Assembly: GCA_963665495.1 (NCBI GenBank)
Contig: OY762289.1
Span: forward strand, 992,001-1,056,000
From: G963665495 sp963665495
GTDB lineage: Bacteria; Desulfobacterota; Desulfovibrionia; Desulfovibrionales; Desulfovibrionaceae
DNA length: 64,000 nt
Reading direction: 5' to 3'
Part shown: piece after piece, positions 27,498 to 36,327 of the stretch
How positions within the stretch are numbered: position 1 is the first letter of the stretch
How the letters are laid out: every line of letters starts with the position of its first letter
Translations under genes and position numbers: made by a program
The notes under the pieces: generated by a model
What the model was told of the DNA's origin: nothing
The model's input: only the letters and a program-made list of their open reading frames with translations
Databases searched by the model: none

Positions 27498-29024
27498 ATG
27501 CCGGGAAAAAATATTTTAATGATTCAATGCGATCAACTGGCCGCGGGAGCTCTGCCTGCCTATGGCAACCTGGTGGCTCAGGTGCCGCATGTTGATTCCA
27601 TTTGCGAAGACGGCGTTGTGTTTACAACAGCGTACTGCAACAGTCCATTGTGCGCCCCTTCACGTTTTTCCATGCTTTCCGGGCGTTACGCTTCACGTAT
27701 CGGTGCCTATGACAATGGAGCGGAATTTTCTGCGGATATCCCTACCTTTGCCCATTACCTGCGTCGGTATGGTTATCGGACGAGCTTGTGCGGCAAAATG
27801 CATTTTGTGGGGGCGGACCAGCTGCATGGATTTGAGGAGCGTTTGACCACGGACGTTTATCCCGCGGATCATGGCTGGACACCGGACTGGACTAAACCGG
27901 AAAACCGCTTCGACTGGTGGTACCACAATATGGACAGCGTAGTGCAGGCGGGCTGCAATGAGCGGGCGAATCAGATTGATTTTGACGATACCGTTGGCTT
28001 TCACGCGGAACGGCATATTTTTGATCTGGCTCGCAGTCCGGAGAAGCGACCATTCTGTTTTGTGGTTTCGTTTACCAATCCGCACGATCCGTATGTCTGT
28101 CCGCGGGAATATTGGGACAGGTACGACCACGAGTCCATCGACATGCCCCGCGTGAACCATGTCCCGTACGCTCAGTGCGATGCGCACAGCAAACGCTTGC
28201 GGGATGCCTGCGCCATGGGCGCGGGGGAAATGGCACCGGAACATATACGCAACGCCCGCCATGCCTATTATGGTCAATTGAGTTACCTGGACGACAAGAT
28301 AGGCAGACTGCTTCGGGTGCTGGATGTCACGGGGTTGCGAAAGGATACGGTCATCATTCTGACGGCGGACCATGGCGATATGCTCGGTGAGCGCGGCCTG
28401 TGGTATAAAATGTCGCCCTTTGAAGGGTCTTCGAGAGTGCCGCTGGTGATCAACGCGCCCGAGGAGTTTTCTCCAGGACGAGTGGAAACGCCCGTATCGC
28501 TGGTGGACCTGCTGCCTACACTTTTGGATCTGGCGAATCTGAAAGATGTGGACACGGCCGAACTGGATGGTTCGAGCCTGGTGCCGCTCGCCGCAGGCCG
28601 GGATGGTCAATCCCACAAGCCGGTGATTAGCGAATATCTGGGAGAGGGCGCGGTTGCGCCAGTCATTATGCTGCGGAACGACCGCTATAAATTCGTCTTT
28701 TGTCCGGCGGATCCTCCCATGCTTTTTGATATGAAAGAGGACCCGGACGAACTGGTCAACCTGGCTGCGAATCCGAGCTATCAAAACATGCGGGAAATGT
28801 TCGAGGAGGTGGTTGCGGCGCATACGAACGTGGCGGAGCTCAACAAGCATATTCTGGCCAGCCAACAACGACGCAGAATCGTTTTCGGGGCGCATATGGA
28901 AGGGAAGCATACCTCGTGGGATTATCATCCGCCTTGCCACGCGTCCGAGGAGTATATGCGGAATCATCTGGATTTGAATGTCGTCGAAGCGACAGCCCGC
29001 CTTGCCGTTGATAATAAATGCTGA
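27498..29024 (+). CDS. betC: Choline-sulfatase
   Basis: 508 residues, the normal BetC length. The start has AAAGGA upstream. The sulfatase signature C52-A-P-S-R is present; Cys52 must become formylglycine. The segments YDNGAEFSADIPTFAHYLRR and GKMHFVGADQLHGFEERL are highly characteristic of choline-sulfatases. Metal ligands appear in QCDQ near the N-terminus and in TADHGDMLGE. There is no signal peptide, so it acts in the cytoplasm on imported choline-O-sulfate, giving choline and sulfate. It is followed by its likely maturase 12 bases later. Confidence 0.92.
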   Translation: MPGKNILMIQCDQLAAGALPAYGNLVAQVPHVDSICEDGVVFTTAYCNSPLCAPSRFSMLSGRYASRIGAYDNGAEFSADIPTFAHYLRRYGYRTSLCGKMHFVGADQLHGFEERLTTDVYPADHGWTPDWTKPENRFDWWYHNMDSVVQAGCNERANQIDFDDTVGFHAERHIFDLARSPEKRPFCFVVSFTNPHDPYVCPREYWDRYDHESIDMPRVNHVPYAQCDAHSKRLRDACAMGAGEMAPEHIRNARHAYYGQLSYLDDKIGRLLRVLDVTGLRKDTVIILTADHGDMLGERGLWYKMSPFEGSSRVPLVINAPEEFSPGRVETPVSLVDLLPTLLDLANLKDVDTAELDGSSLVPLAAGRDGQSHKPVISEYLGEGAVAPVIMLRNDRYKFVFCPADPPMLFDMKEDPDELVNLAANPSYQNMREMFEEVVAAHTNVAELNKHILASQQRRRIVFGAHMEGKHTSWDYHPPCHASEEYMRNHLDLNVVEATARLAVDNKC

Positions 29025-29036
29025 GCGGATATTGTC

Positions 29037-30137
29037 ATGCAGCCCTTTTCATTACTTGTTAAACCCGCTTCCGCTGATTGTAATCTGGCTTGCGACTACT
29101 GCTTCTACGCCAGAAAAAAGGCGTTGTACCCCGATATTTCTGCTCCTCGTATGGATACTGCCACCCTGAACATTCTCATACGCCGTTACATGGAAACCGC
29201 GCAGCCTGTGTACTCCATGATCTGGCAGGGCGGTGAGCCCGCATTAATGGGGCAGGCTTTTTATGAGCAGGTCATTGCAACGCAAAAACAGTACGCGCAA
29301 CGCGGTTCGTATATCGCCAACAGTCTGCAGACGAATGGAACGCTTCTAACCGGGAACCTCGCGCGCTTGTTGAAAAAATACTGCTTTTTAGTCGGATGCA
29401 GTATTGATGGCCCGGCCCCGCTGCATGATCGGCACCGTATTGACAGTTCAGGCAAAGGGTCGCATGCGCGTGTACTGCGCGGCGTACGCCTGTTGCGCGA
29501 ACAGGGGATTACTCCGGCCGCCCTGGTGCTGGTATCGTCCGCAAATGTCTCTGAACCGTTGCAGGTCTATCGGTATCTGCGTGCGCAGGGATTCGAGAAT
29601 CTGCAGTTCATCCCCTGCGTGGAATTTTCCTCTAAAGGAGTCCTGGAGCCTTATTCCATCAGCGGGCAACAATGGGGAAAGTTTTTACTTGCCGTATTCG
29701 ACGAATGGTACGGCCGCAAACAATGGAACATGACAATACGCAATTTTGAATCCTTTGCTGCGCATATGCTGCGGGCGCGACCAGTAGAGTGCCGTTTTGG
29801 TTCAAGGTGCGATCAGTATCTTGTCATAGAGTACAACGGCGATATCTACCCCTGCGATTTTTTTGTAGAGGAACGCTACAAAATTGGGAACATACATGAA
29901 ATAACGTTTGAGAAGGCGCGTAAGTCTTCTCGTTACAGGGAATTCGCTAAAAGCAAGAACAGCGTCCCACAGGAATGCGGGGAATGCGAATATTTTGATT
30001 TGTGTCTGGGTGATTGCCCACATTATCGCAACATAGGAGATACAATGCAGCGCAGCGTACTTTGCGATGGATGGCGGTTGTTTTTTGACGCCACTAGAAA
30101 GAAGTTTGCAAAGCTCGTACGTACGCTGGCCGCATAA
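29037..30137 (+). CDS. Anaerobic sulfatase-maturating enzyme (radical SAM, SPASM)
   Basis: 366 residues. The radical-SAM cysteines are C15, C19 and C22 in CNLACDYC. WQGGEPALMG and SLQTNGTLL are typical, and a C-terminal SPASM region carries further cysteines (CRFGSRC, CDFF, CGECEYFDLCLGDC). anSME oxidises the active-site Cys of sulfatases to formylglycine without oxygen and binds three 4Fe-4S clusters. Its place directly after a Cys-type sulfatase makes that enzyme its substrate. Length is slightly below the family average. Confidence 0.93.
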   Translation: MQPFSLLVKPASADCNLACDYCFYARKKALYPDISAPRMDTATLNILIRRYMETAQPVYSMIWQGGEPALMGQAFYEQVIATQKQYAQRGSYIANSLQTNGTLLTGNLARLLKKYCFLVGCSIDGPAPLHDRHRIDSSGKGSHARVLRGVRLLREQGITPAALVLVSSANVSEPLQVYRYLRAQGFENLQFIPCVEFSSKGVLEPYSISGQQWGKFLLAVFDEWYGRKQWNMTIRNFESFAAHMLRARPVECRFGSRCDQYLVIEYNGDIYPCDFFVEERYKIGNIHEITFEKARKSSRYREFAKSKNSVPQECGECEYFDLCLGDCPHYRNIGDTMQRSVLCDGWRLFFDATRKKFAKLVRTLAA

Positions 30138-30199
30138 AATCGTGTATCGGTCGGATTTGTGTCCAAATCCGTTTCAGCAATTGTAAACAAGGAGTTTTG

Positions 30200-31120
30200 A
30201 TGAAATTTTTGACCACTTTGGTAACGGTTATGTTGACGTTGTTATGTTACAGCCCCACAGCTTTTTCAGCGGACGCCATACGGTTCGGCGTCCCCCCATG
30301 GCCCGGCGTCACGGTTAAAACGGAAATCGCCTGCCAGATTCTTGAAACCATAGGCTACCCGACCAAACAATTACCCATTGGTCCGCCCATCATCTACAAA
30401 GGAATGGTTTCCGGTGAGGTCGATGCCGCTTTGGGCGCCTGGATACCGCAGCAGAATCCGATGCTGAACCCTTTGAAGGACAAGGGTGAGGTGGAAGTGG
30501 TGCAGACGAACCTGGATACGGCCGTGATCAGCCTTTGCGTTCCCAAGTATGCCTACGATGCGGGCGTGAAAAGTTTTGCGGACCTGGACAAGTACGCGGA
30601 CAAATTCGACCATACCATTTACAACATTGAAATCGGTTCGGGCATGCAAAAGGAAATGGAAGACATCATCGAAAATGATGTGGTGGGCTTGAAAGACTGG
30701 GAGCAGGTCAATACGACCACGCCGATTATGATGCAGGAAGTGATCAAAAAAGTGAAAGAGAAAAAATGGGTGACCTGGGGCTGCTGGAAACCGCATTGGA
30801 TGAATCTTATGCTGGAGATGGATTATCTTGAAGCGGTACCCGGTACGGAGAAATTCGCCAGCGATTCCAAGGTATACACCATTGCTGCCGCTGATTTTAA
30901 AGCAAAGCACCCCGAAGCCTATGGGTTCTTCAAGCAGTTTGTCGTTACGGCGCCCATGCAGAGCGCATGGATTCTGGAATACGGCAAAAACAAGCGCCCT
31001 GAAAAAGATGTGGCCAAAGAATGGATTGCGGCCAACAAAGATGTCGTCGCAAAATGGCTGGATGGCGTAAAATCTTCGGACGGCACGCCGGCCATGAAAA
31101 AAATAGAAGCGGCTTATTAA
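30200..31120 (+). CDS. Glycine-betaine/choline-type ABC substrate-binding protein
   Basis: 306 residues, ATG preceded by AAGGAG, with a Sec signal peptide ending near TAFSA. It belongs to the OpuAC/ProX-like family: GVPPWPGVTVKTEIACQILE, GAWIPQQ and WGCWKPHWMN contain the Trp residues likely to form the aromatic cage for a quaternary ammonium group. Next to a choline-sulfatase, choline-O-sulfate or choline is the probable ligand. No permease or ATPase follows, so it must share transport components coded elsewhere. A strong hairpin ends the cassette. Confidence 0.88.
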   Translation: MKFLTTLVTVMLTLLCYSPTAFSADAIRFGVPPWPGVTVKTEIACQILETIGYPTKQLPIGPPIIYKGMVSGEVDAALGAWIPQQNPMLNPLKDKGEVEVVQTNLDTAVISLCVPKYAYDAGVKSFADLDKYADKFDHTIYNIEIGSGMQKEMEDIIENDVVGLKDWEQVNTTTPIMMQEVIKKVKEKKWVTWGCWKPHWMNLMLEMDYLEAVPGTEKFASDSKVYTIAAADFKAKHPEAYGFFKQFVVTAPMQSAWILEYGKNKRPEKDVAKEWIAANKDVVAKWLDGVKSSDGTPAMKKIEAAY

Positions 31121-31152
31121 TTGGACAACGCGTAATGGTGGTAGATTTTTTT

Positions 31153-31183
31153 CCTCAGGCCAGGGGACTGCTCTGGCCTGAGG
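31153..31183. terminator. Strong hairpin at the end of the choline-sulfate cassette
   Basis: Perfect 11-bp arms CCTCAGGCCAG and CTGGCCTGAGG with a nine-base loop lie 32 bases after the binding-protein stop. The T run precedes the stem on the plus strand instead of following it, so it is not a textbook terminator; it may protect the 3' end of the message. Confidence 0.6.
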
Positions 31184-31402
31184 AATGAATAAAGAAGCAC
31201 TCTGTTGTCCTGACTCGTTCTCCCGCGTTGACCTTCCCCGTTCCTGTCTATACAACGATGCAGCAAGGTGCGTTTCTCAGCGCGCATGACATTGAAATAC
31301 AGCTGTGGCGTTTTCCTGAGACTTGATTCTTTAGAGAATTTCTAGTAAAGGAAAAGTATATATCCTTTCAAATCTATATCCTAGCCAATGGTGTTTCTTC
31401 GC

Positions 31403-32839
31403 ATGAAAACGCTCGTTTTTTTTATGATTTGCATGCTGGCGACTGCCACTCCGGCTTTTGCGAAAGGGAACCTTGAATTTACGCTGCATAAGCTGGATTC
31501 CGGCAAACCGGGCAATACCATTCTTGTCTTCGGCGGTATTCAAGGGGATGAGCCGGGTGGTTTCAATGCTGCTTCACTGCTTGTCTCCAACTATAAAATA
31601 ACCAAAGGCAGCGTCTGGGTCGTTCCGAATCTCAATTTTTACAGTATAGTCCGCAACAGCCGCGGAGTTTACGGGGATCTGAACAGAAAGTTTTCCGTGT
31701 TGAAGAATTCGGATCCCGAATTTGAAGTAATCCGCGAGATCAAATCCATTATCCGCAGCAAAGAAGTCGATGTTATTCTGAATCTGCATGACGGCAGCGG
31801 ATACTACCGTCCCACGTACATCGATAAATGGAACAACCCGCACCGCTGGGGGCAGAGTGTCATTATCGACCAGGAGAATATCCCGGTAAAGCGTTTCGGC
31901 AATCTCGGCGAAATGGCCCGCTCGGTCGTGCAGGACGTCAACCGCTATCTCATCGACAGCGAACACATGTATCATGTGAAAGATACGCACACCAAACTGG
32001 GCGACCATGAGATGGAAAAAAGCCTGACTTATTTTGCCATCAACAGTGGGAAATCGGCTTTCGGCATTGAAGCCAGCAAGAATTTTTCCACCCAGGTTCG
32101 TTCCTACTACCACCTGCAGGCCGTGGAAAGTTTCATGGATCTGGTAGGCATCGGGTACGAACGGGATTTCAAACTGAGCGCGCAGGGCGTACGGCGGGCC
32201 ATAGACAGCAACCTGGCCCTGACCTTTAACGACAGGCGCATTTTTCTCAACCTGGAAGACATCCGCTCGAGCGTTGGCTACTTCCCTCTGAAAAAGGGGA
32301 CTCCGGTGGAATTCATTCCCAGCAATCCGTTGCTGACGGTGATCGGCGCGCCTCCCGAGTATAAGGTCTATTACGGCAACCACCACCTCACCACGCTTCA
32401 GCCGCAGTTTTTCGATTATGATCTCAGCGTCCGGACCATCGGCATGGATATCGACGGCAAGTCCCGGAACGTTCCGCTCGGGTCTCTTGTCGAGGCGGAC
32501 GGATCCTTCAATATCCATCCAAAATCCGGCTGCAGGGTCAATGTCATTGGTTTCACCCGCAAGGGCGGAGGCAGTGAAGACGGCGTGATCATACACAAAG
32601 CCGATTTTTTGCCCGGATATTCGCTGGACAACAAGAACAGCGTCTACCGGGTGGAGTTTTATAAGGGGGATAAATTCGCGGGAATGGTTCTGGTGTGTTT
32701 TCGGGATGAATACGCCCCGTACTATACGTCTCGGGAGACTTACCTCACCCAGGCCACCGAACTGGAACCCCGTGTGTTGCTGCCCCTGCCCCAGGGCTCA
32801 GGAAACGCGGGGGGAAGCGACGGCGACCTTTCCAGATAA
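31403..32839 (+). CDS. M99-family carboxypeptidase, Csd4-like
   Basis: 478 residues from the ATG at 31403, which gives a good signal peptide ending TPAFA; an ATG at 31388 is in frame. No strong ribosome binding site is seen. The zinc site of the M99 family, where glutamine replaces the usual histidine, is visible: Gln47 and Glu50 in GGIQGDEPGG and His129 in NLHDGSGYY. In Helicobacter, Csd4 trims uncrosslinked peptidoglycan tripeptides and sets cell curvature, so a role in vibrioid shape is plausible here. The C-terminal domains are beta-rich. Convergent with the next gene, one base apart. Confidence 0.85.
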   Translation: MKTLVFFMICMLATATPAFAKGNLEFTLHKLDSGKPGNTILVFGGIQGDEPGGFNAASLLVSNYKITKGSVWVVPNLNFYSIVRNSRGVYGDLNRKFSVLKNSDPEFEVIREIKSIIRSKEVDVILNLHDGSGYYRPTYIDKWNNPHRWGQSVIIDQENIPVKRFGNLGEMARSVVQDVNRYLIDSEHMYHVKDTHTKLGDHEMEKSLTYFAINSGKSAFGIEASKNFSTQVRSYYHLQAVESFMDLVGIGYERDFKLSAQGVRRAIDSNLALTFNDRRIFLNLEDIRSSVGYFPLKKGTPVEFIPSNPLLTVIGAPPEYKVYYGNHHLTTLQPQFFDYDLSVRTIGMDIDGKSRNVPLGSLVEADGSFNIHPKSGCRVNVIGFTRKGGGSEDGVIIHKADFLPGYSLDNKNSVYRVEFYKGDKFAGMVLVCFRDEYAPYYTSRETYLTQATELEPRVLLPLPQGSGNAGGSDGDLSR

Positions 32840-32840
32840 T

Positions 32841-33902
32841 TCAGATCAGTCCGCGTCTACTCAGGCATTCCAGGTAGATGGACTCCACAAGCCGGACTTT
32901 GCGGTCCATGGCGAAGTCCGCGGCCAGTTCGAGACTCTTTTCCTTCCAGTTCATACGCAGTGCTGCAGATGACGCGGCCGTACGCAGCGCACCGGTCAGC
33001 TCTTTCAGGTCTCCGGGCTTGACGAGCAGGCCGTTGTCCGCGACACAGTCCGCAACGCCTCCCACGTCGTTGGCAACCACGCCCAGGCCCATGCACAGGG
33101 CTTCCTGCAGCGTGTTGGGCATGCTTTCGGAAAATGAGGGCAGGACGAATATTTCCGCCAGCTGCAGGTAATCCGCCACATGCTCCACCGGCGGCAGGAG
33201 CCTGATGCGCGCCTCGATGCCCAGCTCCGCGCATAGGGGAGCGAATTTTTCCGCCGTAACGCCGATGAGCAGCAGGGAGCCGCAATCCGGCCCTGCGGCT
33301 GCAAAGGCCTGGAGCAGTTCTTTGGCGCCTTTGTTGGCGCTGTCGTTGGCTACACAGCAAAACAGCGGTTTTTCCTGTAATCCAAGCTCCCGGAGCATTG
33401 CGCCCGGAGAGCGTTCCGGGGTTATCCGCCGGGCTGGGATTCCATTGTAGACGAGGTGCAGTTTGCCGGACCTGAGCCCCACACTGCGCAGTACGCGCGC
33501 GCAGGCGCTGGAGTTGACCATGAAACAGTCTATGCCCGGCGACCAGTAGGGCAGGGGATTGTTGGGGCGGTAGATGACCCCGCGTTGCGCGGCCACCAGC
33601 ATGCCGCGGCGCCGCCAGGCCAGGCCCCACCAGGCGGCTTTTTTTACGGCCTTGTTGTGGAAGGCGTGCAGGACGCAGGGCTCGTTTTGCGGCAGGAAAG
33701 CGGCCACGGCTTTTTTCCAGTCGGAGCGTTTTTCCGGAAGTCTCTGCCAGTTGAGTTCCGGCGCAAGTTCGGGCAGTTCCGCGTTATGGGGAACAAAAAA
33801 ACAGAGCTGGTGCCCCCGTTGTTCCAGCCCCTGGGCTAGATAGAGCGCCTGTCGCGATCCGCCGCTTTTATTTGATGATGAGGTGAGAAAAAAAATTTTC
33901 AT
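32841..33902 (-). CDS. Glycosyltransferase family 4
   Basis: 353 residues of GT-B fold. The N-terminal SSSNKSGGSRQALYLAQGL and the C-terminal donor-binding region FVLPSFSESMPNTLQEALCMGLGVVANDVGG with the conserved acidic ESMPN..EA motif are typical of GT4. It probably adds a sugar to LPS or another cell-surface glycan on the cytoplasmic side. It stands alone, convergent with the M99 gene, with no obvious promoter or partner. Confidence 0.88.
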   Translation of the reverse strand: MKIFFLTSSSNKSGGSRQALYLAQGLEQRGHQLCFFVPHNAELPELAPELNWQRLPEKRSDWKKAVAAFLPQNEPCVLHAFHNKAVKKAAWWGLAWRRRGMLVAAQRGVIYRPNNPLPYWSPGIDCFMVNSSACARVLRSVGLRSGKLHLVYNGIPARRITPERSPGAMLRELGLQEKPLFCCVANDSANKGAKELLQAFAAAGPDCGSLLLIGVTAEKFAPLCAELGIEARIRLLPPVEHVADYLQLAEIFVLPSFSESMPNTLQEALCMGLGVVANDVGGVADCVADNGLLVKPGDLKELTGALRTAASSAALRMNWKEKSLELAADFAMDRKVRLVESIYLECLSRRGLI

Positions 33903-34025
33903 GTCTGCAGAGCCGCGTTAGGGGTTGTGTCTGAGGATTGCTGTATTAAAAAACAGCTGTAGTGGTTTTTGCATATTTTCGTGCAGTTTTTGGTTGCGCT
34001 GGAACGGTAAAGAGGGCAGAGGAGG

Positions 34026-34068
34026 AGGTCAAGCAGAAAGCGAGGCCTCTGCAGCGGCCTCAAGACCT
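34026..34068 (+). promoter_or_regulatory. Nested hairpin in the ffh leader
   Basis: GAGGCC/GGCCTC (6 bp) sits inside AGGTC/GACCT (5 bp), about 70 bases before ffh. It could be a leader structure or a weak terminator. It does not match SRP RNA. Confidence 0.3.
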
Positions 34069-34137
34069 GGTTTCAGCCTTGACTATCAAAGCATCGTCGA
34101 TTAATATAGCTAATTTTGCTGCCTGGGAGAAAGAGGA

Positions 34138-35661
34138 ATGTTCGACAGTTTATCAGACAGACTCAATGACGTCTTCAAAAAGATGCGCGGTCACGGCCGC
34201 TTGGATGAATCAAACATTCAGGATGGGTTGCGTGAAGTCCGTTTAGCTTTGCTTGAAGCCGACGTCAACTTCAAAGTCGTCAAGGATTTTGTCGAACGGG
34301 TCCGTGAAAAATGCATGGGCCAGGATGTCCTTAAAAGCCTTACCCCCGGCCAGCAGGTCGTCAAGATCGTTCATGACGAACTGGTCGAGCTGCTGGGCGG
34401 CGAGCAGGAAGGGCTGGATCTGCGTGGCGAGCAACCCGCGGTGGTGATGATGGTCGGCCTGCAGGGCTCGGGTAAAACCACCAGCGCGGCCAAGCTTTCG
34501 CTGCATCTGCGCAAGCAGAAGATGAAGCCTTACCTGGTGCCTGCGGACGTCTACCGTCCGGCGGCCATCGCCCAGTTGCACGCCCTGGCCAATCAGCTGG
34601 ATGTTCCTGTATTCGCCTCCACCACCGAGATGAATCCGGTGGATATTGCCCGGCAGGCGCGCAAGGAAGCCCAGGAAATGGGCTGCAATGTCATGCTGCT
34701 GGATACGGCCGGCCGGTTGCATATCGACGAACCCCTGATGGAGGAACTCAAAGCCATCAAGGCGGAGATCAAGCCGCAGGAGATTCTGTTCGTCGCGGAT
34801 GCCATGACAGGCCAGGACGCGGTGAATGTCGCGGAAAAGTTCAATGATCTGCTCGATGTGAGCGGCATTGTCCTGACCAAGATGGACGGCGACGCCAGGG
34901 GCGGCGCGGCATTGTCCATCAAGGCCGTGACCCAGAAGCCCATCAAGTTCATCGGTGTGGGTGAAAAACTCTCCGAGCTGGATGTGTTTCATCCGGATCG
35001 CGTTGCCGGACGGATTCTGGGCATGGGCGATGTGCTCAGCCTGATCGAAAAAGCCGAATCCGCCATCGACGCCGAGGAGGCCGAGGCCCTCACCAAAAAG
35101 ATGCAGAAGGCCGAGTTTGATTTTGAGGACTTCCGTTCGCAGATGCGCAAAATCAAACGTCTCGGCTCCCTGGAAGGGCTGCTCAAACTGATTCCCGGCA
35201 TGGGCGATCTGCGCAAGAAGCTGGGTGAAATCGAAATGCCTGAAAAGGAAATGGCCAGGGTGGAGGCCATTATCAATTCCATGACCATGAAGGAACGCCG
35301 CCAGCCCGCAATCATCAATCAGAGCCGCAAGGAACGCATTGCCAGCGGAAGTGGAACGGATATCCAGCAAGTCAATCAGCTCATCAAAAATTTTGAAGGC
35401 ATGCGAATGATGATGCAGCAGATGATGGGCGGAGGCAAAGGCAAAAAAGGCAAAAAAATGCGGATGCCCAAGGGCATGCCTGGCATGGGCGGTATGCCTG
35501 GAATGCCGGGAATGCCCGGTATGGGCGGCATGGGCGGAATGCCAGGTCTGCCTGGAATGCCGGGGATGCCCGGTATGGAAGGCATGAGCACGCGCCCCAC
35601 CGGCAGCAAAGCCACCAAAAAGAAGAAAGACAGCAAGCGGAAAAAACGGAAAAAGCGTTAG
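34138..35661 (+). CDS. ffh: Signal recognition particle protein Ffh
   Basis: 507 residues. An N-terminal helical bundle, the G domain (GLQGSGKTTSAAKL, DTAGRL, TKMDGDARGG) and the Met-rich M domain are complete. Ffh binds 4.5S RNA and signal sequences and delivers ribosomes to FtsY. The C-terminus is longer than usual: after the M domain comes a tandem Gly-Met-Pro repeat (about residues 445-483, bases 35470-35590) and a Lys/Arg tail. It heads ffh-rpsP-khpA-rimM. Confidence 0.97.
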   Translation: MFDSLSDRLNDVFKKMRGHGRLDESNIQDGLREVRLALLEADVNFKVVKDFVERVREKCMGQDVLKSLTPGQQVVKIVHDELVELLGGEQEGLDLRGEQPAVVMMVGLQGSGKTTSAAKLSLHLRKQKMKPYLVPADVYRPAAIAQLHALANQLDVPVFASTTEMNPVDIARQARKEAQEMGCNVMLLDTAGRLHIDEPLMEELKAIKAEIKPQEILFVADAMTGQDAVNVAEKFNDLLDVSGIVLTKMDGDARGGAALSIKAVTQKPIKFIGVGEKLSELDVFHPDRVAGRILGMGDVLSLIEKAESAIDAEEAEALTKKMQKAEFDFEDFRSQMRKIKRLGSLEGLLKLIPGMGDLRKKLGEIEMPEKEMARVEAIINSMTMKERRQPAIINQSRKERIASGSGTDIQQVNQLIKNFEGMRMMMQQMMGGGKGKKGKKMRMPKGMPGMGGMPGMPGMPGMGGMGGMPGLPGMPGMPGMEGMSTRPTGSKATKKKKDSKRKKRKKR

Positions 35662-35664
35662 CCG

Positions 35665-35699
35665 GGCAAATGGATCACGTTTATTAGCTTGCCTTTTTT
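35665..35699 (+). terminator. Weak terminator after ffh
   Basis: GGCAA and TTGCC arms with a 19-base loop and six T. Probably leaky, since rpsP follows 45 bases later. Confidence 0.4.
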
Positions 35700-35743
35700 G
35701 TAGAAAATTATATTATAACAAGTCAGAGAGGAGTAAGTGAGCA

Positions 35744-35989
35744 ATGGCTGTGAAGATCAGACTGACACGGATGGGTTCCAAGAAACGCCCGTTCTACAGA
35801 ATTATCGCAGTGAACAGTGAAACCAGACGTGATGGTCGCGCTCTTGAGTTTCTTGGTTATTACAATCCTATGCAGGAGCCTGTTGAACTCAAGATCGACC
35901 ATGACAAAGTAAAGCAGTGGATGGACAAGGGGGCTCAGCCTTCCGATACGGTTCGCGCTCTTTTGAAGCAGGCAAGCGCCTCTGAATAA
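35744..35989 (+). CDS. rpsP: 30S ribosomal protein S16
   Basis: 81 residues, the full S16 length, beginning with VKIRLTRMGSKKRPFYRIIAVNS and containing LEFLGYYNP. Part of the small subunit body, needed for assembly. The start is preceded by a purine-rich AGAGAGGAG stretch. Sits in the conserved order ffh-rpsP-khpA-rimM. Confidence 0.98.
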   Translation: MAVKIRLTRMGSKKRPFYRIIAVNSETRRDGRALEFLGYYNPMQEPVELKIDHDKVKQWMDKGAQPSDTVRALLKQASASE

Positions 35990-36077
35990 AAGCGAATATC
36001 GGTGACCCTGCGTCCCAAGTACGAATGAGTACTCAAGATTCGAATTCCTGCTGCCAGTGACTCTCGTGGAGGTGAGC

Positions 36078-36311
36078 ATGTTGAAAGAACTGATTGAGTA
36101 CATGGCCAAGTCTCTCGTGGATAATCCAGACGCGGTACAGGTGTCGGAGGTGGAAGGCGAACAAACTTCTGTACTTGAACTCAAGGTCGCCAAAGAGGAT
36201 TTAGGCAAAGTAATCGGCAAGCAGGGGCGGACAGCTCGTGCCATGCGGACGATTCTTGGCGCTGCTTCGACAAAAGCCAAGAAACGTTCTGTGCTTGAAA
36301 TCCTCGAATAA
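36078..36311 (+). CDS. khpA: KH-domain RNA-binding protein KhpA
   Basis: 77 residues from an ATG with GGAGG seven bases upstream. A single KH domain with the GxxG loop in KVIGKQGRTARAMRTIL. KhpA proteins bind RNA, often with KhpB, and affect translation and cell elongation in some bacteria. The position between rpsP and rimM is conserved. The same frame opens at 36057 but the downstream ATG has the ribosome binding site. Confidence 0.95.
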   Translation: MLKELIEYMAKSLVDNPDAVQVSEVEGEQTSVLELKVAKEDLGKVIGKQGRTARAMRTILGAASTKAKKRSVLEILE

Positions 36312-36327
36312 ACGCCTTTTGGCGAAC

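Noticed and set aside
27693..28967. A 424-codon open frame opposite the choline-sulfatase gene
   Set aside because: The sulfatase on the other strand is strongly conserved; the antisense frame shows no protein features or start signal.
33962..34246. A 94-codon frame overlapping the ffh start
   Set aside because: It overlaps the conserved ffh N-terminus in another frame and has no ribosome binding site.
35470..35590. Gly-Met-Pro repeats as a CRISPR or minisatellite
   Set aside because: They are in frame within ffh with varied codons, so they are a protein repeat.
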